64,000 nucleotides of DNA, taken from assembly GCF_004354985.1 (NCBI RefSeq), contig NZ_SMSK01000011.1:154652-218651 (forward strand). Reading direction: 5' to 3'. Source of the stretch: Segetibacter sp. 3557_3. GTDB lineage: Bacteria > Bacteroidota > Bacteroidia > Chitinophagales > Chitinophagaceae. The translations under genes were made by a program, and so were the position numbers. Positions 35,289-45,431 of the stretch are shown one piece after another (position 1 is the stretch's first letter; the number at the start of each line of letters is the position of its first letter). A model generated the notes under the pieces. The model ran no database searches and was not told the origin of the DNA. It worked only from the letters and a program-made list of their open reading frames with translations.

Positions 35289-38200
35289 ATGAGAAAACTT
35301 CTAATGCTAATGCTATGCATTGTAGCGGCATCGGGCTATGTAATGGCCCAAAGCCGGACAATTACAGGGAGGGTTTTGGACGACAAAGGAAACCCCGTAG
35401 CCAGTGCTTCGGTCTCTGTAAAGAATTCAACGAACGGAACGGTAACAACCCCGGAAGGAACGTTCTCCTTATCGGTACCGGCTTCTGCCAGAGCTATCGT
35501 CATTTCTTCGGTCGGGCTCGACCAACGGGAAGTACCCCTCACAACCAGTTCAACTTATTCAGTAACCTTATCAGCTGCAGCAAGAGACCTTGCTGAGATT
35601 ATCGTTACGGGGTACACGCGTGAACGACGATCGCAATTTGTTGGAGCAGCAACTGTCATTAGTGGTAAAGCTGTAGAAACAGTTCCGGTTGGCTCTTTCG
35701 ACCAGGCACTTCAGGGACGTGCGCCAGGCTTACTTGTTAACTCCGGGTCTGGTCAACCTGGCGCGAGTGCATCCATCACCATACGTGGAGTGCAATCAAT
35801 CACAGGTGCTGGTAGTCAGCCATTATATGTTCTTGACGGTGTACCACTACCTTCTGGTGCCTTTCAATCTTTGAATTCGAACGATTTTGAATCAATGACT
35901 GTTTTGAAGGACGCTAGTGCTGCTGCATTATATGGCTCTCGCGCAGGTCAGGGAGTTATAGTGATTACAAGTAAGAAAGGTCGAGCGGGCGGCACAAATC
36001 TTCAGTACCGGACTCAAATTGGTTTTACTCAAAGGCCTCAGGCAACCAATTTCGACATGATGAACACGGCTGAAATTCTTTCTTATGAGGAGCGGGAAAA
36101 AGTAACAGGAACTCCGGGTTGGAACTACTCGAAACTAAATCCTGCATATGCAAATCTTCCGGCAACTTCCCCTGCAAACGCTCCTTTTGCTCCTTCTCAG
36201 GCACGATATAATTCCATTCTTGATAGTATTCGCGGGATTAATACAGACGTGCTGGGTTTGTTTTTTAGACAAGGGATATCTCAGCAGCACGAATTAAATG
36301 TAAGCGGTGGAACCGACAAAACAAGGTTTTATCTCTCAGGAAGTTACTTTGATCAGGAAGGTACAGACATTCGTTCTCAACTTAAGCGTTATGCTACAAG
36401 GTTCAATATTGAACATAGTGCTAACAATTTCACTCTTCAGTTTAATAATACGGTGGGTTTCTCAATAATGGACCAATCCGAAGGAGAGTGGTACGGCAAC
36501 AGTACACGGAACACATTCCAAATGTCGTGGAGAGCAAAACCGTACGAAAATCCGTACAAACCGGATGGTACCTTAAACTATGGATCGAGTACAAATCTGA
36601 ATTTAAGGAACATTGCAAATGCAATGGAAGGAATTCAGAATTCTACTTGGAGGCAAAATCAAATAAAGTTGAATAGTGGATTAACCGTGATTTACCGGCT
36701 GCTTCCCACCATTACTTTAAAGAATACGTTTGGTATCGATGTCAATGATGACAGATACCAGCGTTGGGTACGCCCCGACTCATATATAGGAAGCCTGCAA
36801 ACTTTCCAAAAAGGCGCGAACTTCGAGGCTTATCGTATAGCGAGTCAGATGATTAACACTTCCAGTGTTGTTTATGCTGAACGTTTTGATAAGCACGAAG
36901 TAGAAGTAGGCGGATATTTTGAAGCTATCCGGGCGTATCAAAAGGCATTAGGGTTCACACTTTATAATCTTGATCCAAGACTACCAGAAACAGGTCAGGG
37001 GGCCGGACCCATTGCAATTAGCACCGGACAAGCAAACTACACGCAAACAGCATCAAGTGCAAGATCTGGTTACGGAATACGCTCCTTTTTCGGAATGGGT
37101 AGGTACTCTTACAACAACAAGTACTCAATCAATGGTGCTATCCGTCGTGATGAGACCTCAAGGATCCTGGATCCGAAAAATAAAGGAGTAACAACCTGGT
37201 CACTCGGTGGTATCTGGAATGCAATCCAGGAAGATTTTATCAAGTCTCAGAACTGGCTTTCTGATTTAAAAGTCCGGGCTTCATATGGTTCTGTAGCAAA
37301 CATCGGTAGTATTCCCGTTGGCAACTATGGTGGTCTTCAAAGCAGCAGCTTAACAAGCGTTACCAACTACATCAGTGCTCAGGTACCTGCTTTTGGGGCA
37401 TCGTCATACGCAGGTTCTACGATTTCAGGTCTGGTTCCCACAACACCAGGAAATCCCAATATGACAATTGAGTATATATTGAAACAAAACCTGGGAGTAG
37501 ATGTAGCTGTTTTTAAAAACCGGGCTCGTTTAAGTGTAGATGTATACAAAAATCTTACTAAGGATATGTTTGTTACCCAATCACTCCCGGGTGCGAGCGG
37601 GTTTGTGTCAGCATTCATCAATGCGGGCAGCATGAGTAACAAAGGTGTCGAACTCGCTGCGTCCGTTGATATTATTCGTACCTCAGCAGTAGACCTTACT
37701 TTTTCTGCGAATCACGCTTTTAACAAGAACAATATCGAAGATCTGGGACTTGTTGATGAGTATGAGTCTGGCACTTTTCTGCTTAAAGAAGGATTACCAT
37801 ACGGGACCCACTACACATACCGGTACCTGGGCGCTGATCCTGCAACAGGACGTCCAATTTACGAGACATTAGACGGTAAGACAACAAACGATCTTGGCAA
37901 GGCGGGAAGATTTTCGAATTTTGGAACCTACCTTCCTAAACATGTCGGTGGTTTTAATCTTGATTTCCGGCTTGGTGATTTCTCAGTTGCTGCTCTTTTT
38001 TCCTACCAATTTGGCGTTATCAGGAGCAACAATATAGAAAGTTGGGTGACTCGAGGTATTCCAGGATATGCTGGAGCGGTTAACCAGTCAAGGAGATTAC
38101 TTACGGATCAGTGGCAGAAACCTGGAGATGAAAAATTCTTCCAGGCCTCGCTATACGATCGTGATTTTACTTCCGCTGACTTACAAGATGCTAAATTCCT

Positions 38201-38414
38201 TCGGTTTAGAAACTTAAACGTGTCGTATCGTATCCCGGCAATAAAAGCTCGTGGACTAAGCCTTGTAAAGTCCGCCAGGATGTATGTTCAAATGCAAAAT
38301 TTATGGATATGGAGCCCTTGGAAAGGCCCCGATCCTGAAGACAACAATAACATAAGCTTAAACGAATATCCAAATCCGAGGATGATTGTCACAGGTATTG
38401 ATATCAACTTTTAG
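35289..38414 (+). CDS. SusC/RagA family TonB-linked outer membrane protein (unit 2)
   Basis: 1041 residues from ATG 35289 (MRKLLMLMLCIVAASGYVMAQ is the signal peptide); a longer in-frame start at 35244 was not used. Carboxypeptidase-D regulatory-like domain about 22-98, then LAEIIVTGYTRERRS as a TonB-box-like element, plug with QPLYVLDGVPL and VLKDASAAALYGSRAGQGVI, and a barrel ending in Phe. The codon use looks more AT-rich than in units 1 and 3, which may mean separate acquisition; this is an impression by eye. SusD partner follows after 74 bp. Confidence 0.95.
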   Translation: MRKLLMLMLCIVAASGYVMAQSRTITGRVLDDKGNPVASASVSVKNSTNGTVTTPEGTFSLSVPASARAIVISSVGLDQREVPLTTSSTYSVTLSAAARDLAEIIVTGYTRERRSQFVGAATVISGKAVETVPVGSFDQALQGRAPGLLVNSGSGQPGASASITIRGVQSITGAGSQPLYVLDGVPLPSGAFQSLNSNDFESMTVLKDASAAALYGSRAGQGVIVITSKKGRAGGTNLQYRTQIGFTQRPQATNFDMMNTAEILSYEEREKVTGTPGWNYSKLNPAYANLPATSPANAPFAPSQARYNSILDSIRGINTDVLGLFFRQGISQQHELNVSGGTDKTRFYLSGSYFDQEGTDIRSQLKRYATRFNIEHSANNFTLQFNNTVGFSIMDQSEGEWYGNSTRNTFQMSWRAKPYENPYKPDGTLNYGSSTNLNLRNIANAMEGIQNSTWRQNQIKLNSGLTVIYRLLPTITLKNTFGIDVNDDRYQRWVRPDSYIGSLQTFQKGANFEAYRIASQMINTSSVVYAERFDKHEVEVGGYFEAIRAYQKALGFTLYNLDPRLPETGQGAGPIAISTGQANYTQTASSARSGYGIRSFFGMGRYSYNNKYSINGAIRRDETSRILDPKNKGVTTWSLGGIWNAIQEDFIKSQNWLSDLKVRASYGSVANIGSIPVGNYGGLQSSSLTSVTNYISAQVPAFGASSYAGSTISGLVPTTPGNPNMTIEYILKQNLGVDVAVFKNRARLSVDVYKNLTKDMFVTQSLPGASGFVSAFINAGSMSNKGVELAASVDIIRTSAVDLTFSANHAFNKNNIEDLGLVDEYESGTFLLKEGLPYGTHYTYRYLGADPATGRPIYETLDGKTTNDLGKAGRFSNFGTYLPKHVGGFNLDFRLGDFSVAALFSYQFGVIRSNNIESWVTRGIPGYAGAVNQSRRLLTDQWQKPGDEKFFQASLYDRDFTSADLQDAKFLRFRNLNVSYRIPAIKARGLSLVKSARMYVQMQNLWIWSPWKGPDPEDNNNISLNEYPNPRMIVTGIDINF

Positions 38415-38488
38415 TTTTAAAAACTGGATTGCTGCGGATCAATTAAGTGGATTGGTCTAGTATTTTCTAACCATATCATTCAATAATA

Positions 38489-39928
38489 ATGAAATATTTC
38501 AAAAGTATTATACTTGCTTTGGTTCTGCTCACCGCAGCGTCGTGCAAGAAGCTCATCGATATTAAAGAAACTGACTTTATCGATGATATAAAGGCGTATC
38601 AAACAGTAGAGAACGTTGAGCAAGCGGTAATTGGTGCATATGCTGGCTTGCAGGTGGAGATGAGTTATTTATTAAACAGTACGTTTTCAGACGAAGTGAA
38701 GACGGCTGGTGAATTCTATAACGCTACAAGCACGCATGAATGGCAATACAGTGCAGATGATGTTACGATAAGAGATAATTTCATGGCGGTAAGAAATTAT
38801 TACACAATTATTGACAGAGCAAACCGGGTGATTAGAGCAGTTGATAAAGCAGACTCAACAAGACAAGGCGATAATAACCTGCGTCTTAAACTTAGGGGTG
38901 AGGCACTGTTTCTTCGGGCATTCTGTCACTTTGAACTATTCAGGTATTATTCTGACAATTACAATCCGGAAGGCTTAGCAATGTCTTACATGACTGAGCC
39001 ATCTTTAGCACAACAGGCCCGGATCAAAATGGGTGAATATTTTCCAAAGTTGATTGCGGACCTCGCGGAAGCAAAAACACTTCTTCCAAACAATTTGTCT
39101 GATGTAAATAGAACAAACAGGATTGCAGCGAGTGGCCTTCAGGCGCGGGTTGCATTATATATGCGGGATTGGACAAATGCGGTTACCTATAGTACAGAAT
39201 ACATTAATGCGCTTCCACTTGCACCACGAGCGACATTCCCCGGAATTTGGACAGATGCTAATACGCTGGAGGTTGCCTTTAAGCTGAAAAGGAATAATAC
39301 AACTAATCCTTATGGTAAAATTGGTTCATTGTATCGTGGAACATCCGCGAACGCATCGAATATCGGAACGGTCACTTGGGCTCCCTCATCTAAGTTGTGG
39401 GATAGCTATGATAAAGTAAATGATATCCGTTTTTCAACTTACCTAAAAGATGAGCCCCTGCTCGCAACTGCTGGTAGGCAGACTCGTTTAGTACAAAAAT
39501 ATGCAGGAACTGCTTACGCTACCCCAGGTGAAAATGTGGTTGATGCAAAGGTGTTTAGGACGGCGGAGATGTACCTTATACGTGCTGAAGCTAAAGCCGA
39601 ATTAGGCTCTCTCAATGGCCCAAGCAGCGCACAGTCTGACATCAACGAGCTAAGAACAGCTCGGATAGCCAACTATAATCCAATCACCTATAATTCAAAA
39701 CAAGAAGCCATCGATGATATCATTCTTGAAAGGTTTAAGGAACTTGCGTTTGAAGGGCATCGTTTTTGGGATTTAAAACGTCGTGGATTACCTGTCATAA
39801 GAACAGGAACGGATGCACCAACTCCTACGGGTGCAACCTTACCCGCCGGTAATTTCCGCTTTCTTCTTCCAATTCCAAATTCCGAGATGCAGGCAAACAA
39901 GCTTTCTGTTCAGAATCCCGGATATTAA
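38489..39928 (+). CDS. SusD/RagB family nutrient-binding lipoprotein (unit 2)
   Basis: 479 residues from ATG 38489. Lipobox TAASC with Cys near 19, then KKLIDIKETDFIDD. The SusD-like N-terminal TPR region includes RGEALFLRAFCHFELFRYYSDNY; the C-terminal RagB/SusD domain ends with ERFKELAFEGHRFWDLKRRG and FLLPIPNSEMQANKLSVQNPGY, the standard family ending. Pairs with the unit 2 SusC. Terminator follows at 39952. Confidence 0.95.
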   Translation: MKYFKSIILALVLLTAASCKKLIDIKETDFIDDIKAYQTVENVEQAVIGAYAGLQVEMSYLLNSTFSDEVKTAGEFYNATSTHEWQYSADDVTIRDNFMAVRNYYTIIDRANRVIRAVDKADSTRQGDNNLRLKLRGEALFLRAFCHFELFRYYSDNYNPEGLAMSYMTEPSLAQQARIKMGEYFPKLIADLAEAKTLLPNNLSDVNRTNRIAASGLQARVALYMRDWTNAVTYSTEYINALPLAPRATFPGIWTDANTLEVAFKLKRNNTTNPYGKIGSLYRGTSANASNIGTVTWAPSSKLWDSYDKVNDIRFSTYLKDEPLLATAGRQTRLVQKYAGTAYATPGENVVDAKVFRTAEMYLIRAEAKAELGSLNGPSSAQSDINELRTARIANYNPITYNSKQEAIDDIILERFKELAFEGHRFWDLKRRGLPVIRTGTDAPTPTGATLPAGNFRFLLPIPNSEMQANKLSVQNPGY

Positions 39929-39951
39929 AATAAGACTTCACAGATTCTGTA

Positions 39952-39986
39952 AAGCCTATCCGTTTTGGATGGGCTTTTGTTTTTTA
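39952..39986 (+). terminator. Terminator closing SusCD unit 2
   Basis: 10-bp stem (AAGCCTATCC at 39952-39961 with GGATGGGCTT at 39967-39976, one G-U pair), loop GTTTT, then TTGTTTTTT. It lies 23 bp past the stop. Confidence 0.85.
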
Positions 39987-40190
39987 GAAATTACAGTTTG
40001 AAACTGAGGTTTGCAGTTAATATTATAGCAGAGCTATATCAAAACCTTAGATACACATTATTAATACTTTTAATTTAAAATATTTTTAGCTTATCGTCAA
40101 AAAATTGTGCAGCGTTCAGGAACATCAATTTGTCCAGTGGTATGCTTTTCCACTAAAGAAAACACCACTGTTACTAAAATCTATAACCAC

Positions 40191-43100
40191 ATGAGAAGAG
40201 TTTGTACGCTCATTTTGATGATTGCATTACTTTGGAGTAATGCATTTGCACAAAACCGGGTAATCACCGGGATTGTTTCCGACGACAAAGGAAACCCTCT
40301 TGAAAACGCTTCAGTTGTTCCCAAAGGTCGACCAAGCGGTTCCAATACTGACCAACAAGGAAAATTCTCCCTTGCTATACCTGGTACGGTTAAAACGCTG
40401 GTAATAACTTCTGTTGGCTTTACCATGCAAGAAGTGTCAGTTACAGCCGAAAACAATTATACAGTTGTATTAAGATCTTCAACCCAAAGTCTTGATGAAG
40501 TAGTTGTTGTCGCTTACGGTACCGCCAGGAAGGGAGCAGTTACCGGTTCGATAGCACAACTCTCCGCTAAGGACCTGGAGCAGCGACCTTTAACAAACGT
40601 AGTTAATGCATTGGCCGGCGCGGCACCAGGTATTCAATTAACTTCCGGAAGCGGTCAACCTGGTGAAGCAGCAACCGTGAGGATACGTGGTTTTGGTTCG
40701 GTAAACGCATCAAATAATCCATTGTACGTTGTAGATGGTGTTCCATACGATTACAATATAGGAAACCTTAACTCAGACGACATTGAAACCATTTCCGTTT
40801 TAAAAGATGCGTCTGCATCTTCATTGTATGGTGCGAGAGCAGCAAATGGTGTAATCCAGATCACCACCAAAAAGGGAAAAAAAGATCGTACCCGTTTGCA
40901 GGTAAGCATAGCACAGGGATCCGTGATGAGAGGTATCGAAGAATACGACAGGGTAAATGCTTTCCAATACTATCCTTTAATGTGGGAAGGATACCGCAAT
41001 AGCCTGGTTTATCCTGCCACCGGTGCTTTACCAATTGATAGTGCAGCTAAAATTGCATCAGGTCTTTATCCCCGCTTTACCACCGGCGCAAATGCCGGAC
41101 TTCAAAACTACCAGGGCCGTGCTTATTCCGACATTAGTCAATTGCTTGGATACAATCCGTTTAACGTGCCGCGTACCGAGATCGTTCGTCCGGATGGTTC
41201 TCTAAACTCTGCGGCTCAATTGTTATACCCCGATGACCTGGATTGGTTTAAAGACATTGAAAGAAGCGGCAGTCGCGGTGATTACTCCGTTGCAGTAAGC
41301 GGCGGAACTCCTAAAAGTGATTACTATGTTTCGCTTGGGTACACCAAGGAAAAAGGTTACGTACTTAACTCAGATTTTGAGCGCTATACCAGTCGGATTA
41401 ACCTGAATACACAGCCATTAAACTGGTTCAAAACCGGCTTAAACCTTGCGGGTATTGTAACAAAGTCAAACCAGGGAGCAAGTGACGCAAGCAGCACAGG
41501 CCTGGTTAACCCATTTTATTCAAGCCGTATTATGGGACCGATTTACCCGGTATTCGCGCATAATCAAACTACAGGAGAATATTTGTTGGATGCAAAAGGC
41601 GAGCGCATCTACGACCTTGGAAGTCTTGCTACACTCGGCCTTCCAAACCGGCCCATTGCAGGCGGAAGGCATGCCCTTGCGGAAACCCGTTGGAATCAAA
41701 ATACGTTAAGAAGGAATGTGTTAAGTGCCCGAACCTATGGTGAGGTTAGTTTCCTCAATGGCTTCAATTTCAGAACGAATGTAGCTGCGGATTTCAGCAA
41801 TTCTGCCAGGGTGCGTTTTGAGAACAAAATCGTTGGTGACGGAGCACCTTCGGGTCGGGGCACACGAACAAATACCAACAACGTAACAATGACCATAAAC
41901 CAGTTATTGACGTACAATAAACTTATAAATAAACATTCTGTTGATGTGCTTGTTGGGCATGAGAACTATGATGCCACTTACAACAACCTTTCCGGTCAGC
42001 GCACAGGTCAAATCCTCGATGGTAATAATGAATTGATCAACTTCACAACAACCTCATCGTTGTCGTCGTACCAGGAACGTTACAAGATCGAAAGCTACCT
42101 TTCGAGGCTGAACTATTCCTTCGATAACAAGTATATCTTTTCCGCCTCTTACAGGCGTGATGGAACCTCGCGGTTTTCTCCCGAAAGCCGTTGGGGCGAC
42201 TTCTGGTCAGTAGGTGCAAGCTGGAGATTGAGCCAGGAAGATTTCATAAAAAGAGCGGGATGGATTAATGAACTAAAACTGAGAGCATCTTATGGTGTCG
42301 TTGGTAACGACGATATTTTGGACGCAGACGGTTTTAGCATTTATTACGCATACCAGGCATTTTATGAACTTGGGCGTAACAATGGTGCAGAGCCTGGTTT
42401 TCTGCAACAGTCGCTGACCAATCCTGATCTGAAATGGGAAACAAACAAAACATTAGATGTCGCTGTTGACTTTGCATTCTTCAAAAATCGTCTTCGCGGT
42501 ACACTCGAGTATTTTGATCGTCGTTCAGATGATCTTCTGTTCAGGGTTCCACTGCCGGTGTCAAGTGGTATCGTAGACATCAACAGGAACGTAGGCGCTA
42601 TGTTCAACAAGGGGATCGAAGTTCAGCTGGGTGGCGATGTCGTTCGCACAAAAGACTTCAACTGGAGTTTGGACCTTAACTGGACAACATTTACCAACCA
42701 ACTCACCAGATTGCCACAGGCAGACATCATCTCGGGAACCAAAAAACTAAATGTTGGCCGATCGTTGTACGATTATTGGCTACGTGACTGGTACGGGGTT
42801 GATCCTAATGACGGAGCGGGATTGTATCGCTCAGCTAGTTTTGTCGCTGCTACTTCCCGGATTTCTGCAAAAGGTGACTCTGTAACTACCAATCAGAACA
42901 ATGCGCAATACCACTATGCTGGTAGTGCCATCCCCGACTTTTATGGTTCTATCAACTCTTCCTTAACCTATAAGAATTATGGGCTAAGCTTCCTGTTAAA
43001 CTACCAGGTTGGTGGTTTGGTATATGACGGTACCTATGCTCAGCTGATGCATTCCGGATCATATGGAACAGCATTGCATACAGACATCTTGAAACGCTGG

Positions 43101-43415
43101 CAGAAGCCAAGCGACATTACAGATGTGCCAAGAATGGATAACGCAAATACTGCCCAGTTTGGAGCAACATCGGATCGGTTTCTTGTAGATGCATCGTACC
43201 TGAGCATCAGGTCTCTTTCACTGTTCTTCAACCTGCCGGCAGCGGTTACCTCTAAGGCAGGTATCAGCAATGCACGCTTTTACGTGAGTGGTGAGAACCT
43301 GTACCTATTCACGAAACGTAAAGGTCTTAATGCAACACAGTCATTTACGGGAGTAACATCAAACGTATATACACCATCACGTATCATTACAGCAGGTATA
43401 AACCTTTCACTTTAA
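40191..43415 (+). CDS. SusC/RagA family TonB-linked outer membrane protein (unit 3)
   Basis: 1074 residues from ATG 40191; a longer in-frame start at 40107 would precede the signal peptide (MRRVCTLILMIALLWSNAFAQ) and was not used. Carboxypeptidase-D regulatory-like domain about 22-97, LDEVVVVAYG as TonB-box-like element, plug with NPLYVVDGVPY and VLKDASASSLYGARAANGVI, and barrel ending RIITAGINLSL. Ends in Leu rather than the usual terminal Phe. SusD partner starts 10 bp later, so the two are co-translated or nearly so. Confidence 0.95.
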   Translation: MRRVCTLILMIALLWSNAFAQNRVITGIVSDDKGNPLENASVVPKGRPSGSNTDQQGKFSLAIPGTVKTLVITSVGFTMQEVSVTAENNYTVVLRSSTQSLDEVVVVAYGTARKGAVTGSIAQLSAKDLEQRPLTNVVNALAGAAPGIQLTSGSGQPGEAATVRIRGFGSVNASNNPLYVVDGVPYDYNIGNLNSDDIETISVLKDASASSLYGARAANGVIQITTKKGKKDRTRLQVSIAQGSVMRGIEEYDRVNAFQYYPLMWEGYRNSLVYPATGALPIDSAAKIASGLYPRFTTGANAGLQNYQGRAYSDISQLLGYNPFNVPRTEIVRPDGSLNSAAQLLYPDDLDWFKDIERSGSRGDYSVAVSGGTPKSDYYVSLGYTKEKGYVLNSDFERYTSRINLNTQPLNWFKTGLNLAGIVTKSNQGASDASSTGLVNPFYSSRIMGPIYPVFAHNQTTGEYLLDAKGERIYDLGSLATLGLPNRPIAGGRHALAETRWNQNTLRRNVLSARTYGEVSFLNGFNFRTNVAADFSNSARVRFENKIVGDGAPSGRGTRTNTNNVTMTINQLLTYNKLINKHSVDVLVGHENYDATYNNLSGQRTGQILDGNNELINFTTTSSLSSYQERYKIESYLSRLNYSFDNKYIFSASYRRDGTSRFSPESRWGDFWSVGASWRLSQEDFIKRAGWINELKLRASYGVVGNDDILDADGFSIYYAYQAFYELGRNNGAEPGFLQQSLTNPDLKWETNKTLDVAVDFAFFKNRLRGTLEYFDRRSDDLLFRVPLPVSSGIVDINRNVGAMFNKGIEVQLGGDVVRTKDFNWSLDLNWTTFTNQLTRLPQADIISGTKKLNVGRSLYDYWLRDWYGVDPNDGAGLYRSASFVAATSRISAKGDSVTTNQNNAQYHYAGSAIPDFYGSINSSLTYKNYGLSFLLNYQVGGLVYDGTYAQLMHSGSYGTALHTDILKRWQKPSDITDVPRMDNANTAQFGATSDRFLVDASYLSIRSLSLFFNLPAAVTSKAGISNARFYVSGENLYLFTKRKGLNATQSFTGVTSNVYTPSRIITAGINLSL

Positions 43416-43425
43416 ATTATCTCAG

Positions 43426-44883
43426 ATGCGTTACAATAAATTTCTTGTACTTGGCTTGATCATCTTTCTTGCGTCGTGCAAGAAAGATTACCTGAACACA
43501 GTTCCCACCCAATTTGTAGCGGAACAATCAGTATTTAGCACCACTGAAGGTGCACTCGGCGCACTTAATGGTATACACAGGTCGATGTGGCAACAATATG
43601 AAAACCAGGATGAGGCTGGCCAGGGATCAATGATGATCAATCTTGACCTGATGGGCGAGGATATGGTAAACAATGGCGGAACTGCCACATCATTTACCAA
43701 CAGTATCTATCGGTGGGATGCACACAGGAACGTAAACAGTAGCCAAACCCTGTATGCTTATCGTTTTTATTATAAGATCATCGCCAATGCCGATATGATC
43801 ATCAACAATATCGATAAAGCAACGGGCACTGATGCTGAAAGGAAGGCAATAAAGGGTCAGGCACTTACTTACCGCGCATGGGCACATTTTGTGCTTGTGC
43901 AACTCTATGGAAAACGGTATGACGCCTCTGCAAAGCCAAACAATCAGCCAGGGGTGCCGATTATGCTCACCAATACTACTGAAGGACAGCCCCGGGCGAC
44001 AGTTGAAGAAGTTTACACACAGATCAACAAGGACCTTGATGAGGCTATTGTAAACCTTACCGGTTATACCCGCCCGGCGAAGTCGCACATCAACATCAAC
44101 GTAGCAAAAGGGGTTAAAGCGCGGGTTGCATTAACCATGCAGGACTGGGCAAATGCAGCAAAGTTTGCTGTAGAGGCGCGCACGGGTTTTACATTAATGA
44201 ACAATACACAATACAGGGAAGGATTTAATAGCGTCGCAAATCCTGAATGGATATGGGGTAGTGCCGTTCAAAATGACCAGGGTACGTTCTTTTATTCGTT
44301 TTTTGCTTACATGTCAAACTTTAGTGCAAATGCAACGCGCATTAACCCTAAGTCGATCAATTCTTCTCTTTACAATGCAATAAGCGCAACAGATATCCGG
44401 AAGCAGGTATGGGACCCTGCTGGCGTAACACCACCTACAAGTGGAACGAGGTTTCCGTTTACCAGTTCTAAATTCCAGGTGAAAGATATTGCTATCAGTG
44501 TGGGCGACGTTGTATACATGAGAGCTGCAGAAATGTACCTTATTGAAGCCGAAGCAAATGCACGTTTGGGCAAGATTGGTGAAGCACAGGATCCATTAAC
44601 AATCCTTGCTAAAAACAGGGATCCGAACTACGTACCAACCTCAACCACCAGCCAGGCGCTGATCAACGAGATCATGTTCCAGCGGAGGATTGAACTTTGG
44701 GGCGAGGGGTTTCGTTTTCTTGATCTGAAAAGAACGAACACTCCACTCAATCGTAATGGTGCAAACCACAGAGCCTCACTAGCGGTTGTTTACGATGTTC
44801 CGGCAGGTGATAACCGATGGGAGTGGCTGATTCCTCAGACGGAGATCAATGCGAACCCGCAGATGGTTCAAAATCCTTTGTAA
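43426..44883 (+). CDS. SusD/RagB family nutrient-binding lipoprotein (unit 3)
   Basis: 485 residues from ATG 43426. Lipobox FLASC with Cys near 18, then KKDYLNTVPTQF. N-terminal region with GQALTYRAWAHFVLVQLYGKRYD; C-terminal RagB/SusD domain with MRAAEMYLIEAEANARLG, QRRIELWGEGFRFLDLKR and the ending EWLIPQTEINANPQMVQNPL. Pairs with the unit 3 SusC 10 bp upstream. Terminator at 44901. Confidence 0.95.
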   Translation: MRYNKFLVLGLIIFLASCKKDYLNTVPTQFVAEQSVFSTTEGALGALNGIHRSMWQQYENQDEAGQGSMMINLDLMGEDMVNNGGTATSFTNSIYRWDAHRNVNSSQTLYAYRFYYKIIANADMIINNIDKATGTDAERKAIKGQALTYRAWAHFVLVQLYGKRYDASAKPNNQPGVPIMLTNTTEGQPRATVEEVYTQINKDLDEAIVNLTGYTRPAKSHININVAKGVKARVALTMQDWANAAKFAVEARTGFTLMNNTQYREGFNSVANPEWIWGSAVQNDQGTFFYSFFAYMSNFSANATRINPKSINSSLYNAISATDIRKQVWDPAGVTPPTSGTRFPFTSSKFQVKDIAISVGDVVYMRAAEMYLIEAEANARLGKIGEAQDPLTILAKNRDPNYVPTSTTSQALINEIMFQRRIELWGEGFRFLDLKRTNTPLNRNGANHRASLAVVYDVPAGDNRWEWLIPQTEINANPQMVQNPL

Positions 44884-44900
44884 TAGTTATCTCATTTTAA

Positions 44901-44937
44901 AAAAAGGCTGCCTTGAACAAGGGCAGCCTTTTTTTAT
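44901..44937 (+). terminator. Terminator closing SusCD unit 3
   Basis: Stem formed by AAAAAGGCTGCCTT (44901-44914) and AAGGGCAGCCTTTTT (44919-44933) with one bulged G, followed by more T. It lies 17 bp after the stop. Confidence 0.85.
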
Positions 44938-45074
44938 GGCATTTAATTGGTGCCATCTGATCTGGACATAATCCAGGCCATGTTTGGAGACGAGAAGGAG
45001 CACTATTAATCACCTTTGTTTCAGTAGGCAGACCCGGTCTTACTCACCTTTATACACCATTATTTGTTGAAGCT

Positions 45075-45431
45075 ATGGATAAGCATCGTGGAGATCCCGG
45101 TGGTAACCAGCCAATCCAGGTGAAGATCAGGGAAAACTCCTGGCTGGCCTACCTGGCCGCCAGGCAGTTAAAGGCTGATTGTGTAGCCATGGTAATCGGT
45201 AGAACCATCCATCTGCACAACACTTCGCGGGAAACGTTTTTGTCGAACAAGAGGTGGGTATGCCACGAAATGGCGCATGTTAAGCAATACCAGCAATACG
45301 GGATATTTCGTTTTTTGGTGCTGTACCTGCTTGAGTCGTTCCGGAAAGGATACCTGAACAACAGGTTTGAAGTAGAGGCCCGCGCCCGGGAGCACGATCA
45401 AAGATTGCTGAATGAAATGTTCCTGAAATAG
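45075..45431 (+). CDS. Small zincin-like protein (DUF4157-like)
   Basis: 118 residues from ATG 45075, no signal peptide. It shows a zinc-binding HEMAH at 64-68 (VCHEMAHVKQYQQYG) and an acidic EVEAR at 99-103 that could supply a third ligand. The size and the HExxH-VKQ context resemble the short DUF4157-type proteins of Bacteroidota. A hydrophobic helix (FRFLVLYLLESF, 79-90) follows the motif. Whether it is an active protease is unknown; it is very small for one. It is convergent with birA, with stop codons abutting. Confidence 0.72.
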   Translation: MDKHRGDPGGNQPIQVKIRENSWLAYLAARQLKADCVAMVIGRTIHLHNTSRETFLSNKRWVCHEMAHVKQYQQYGIFRFLVLYLLESFRKGYLNNRFEVEARAREHDQRLLNEMFLK

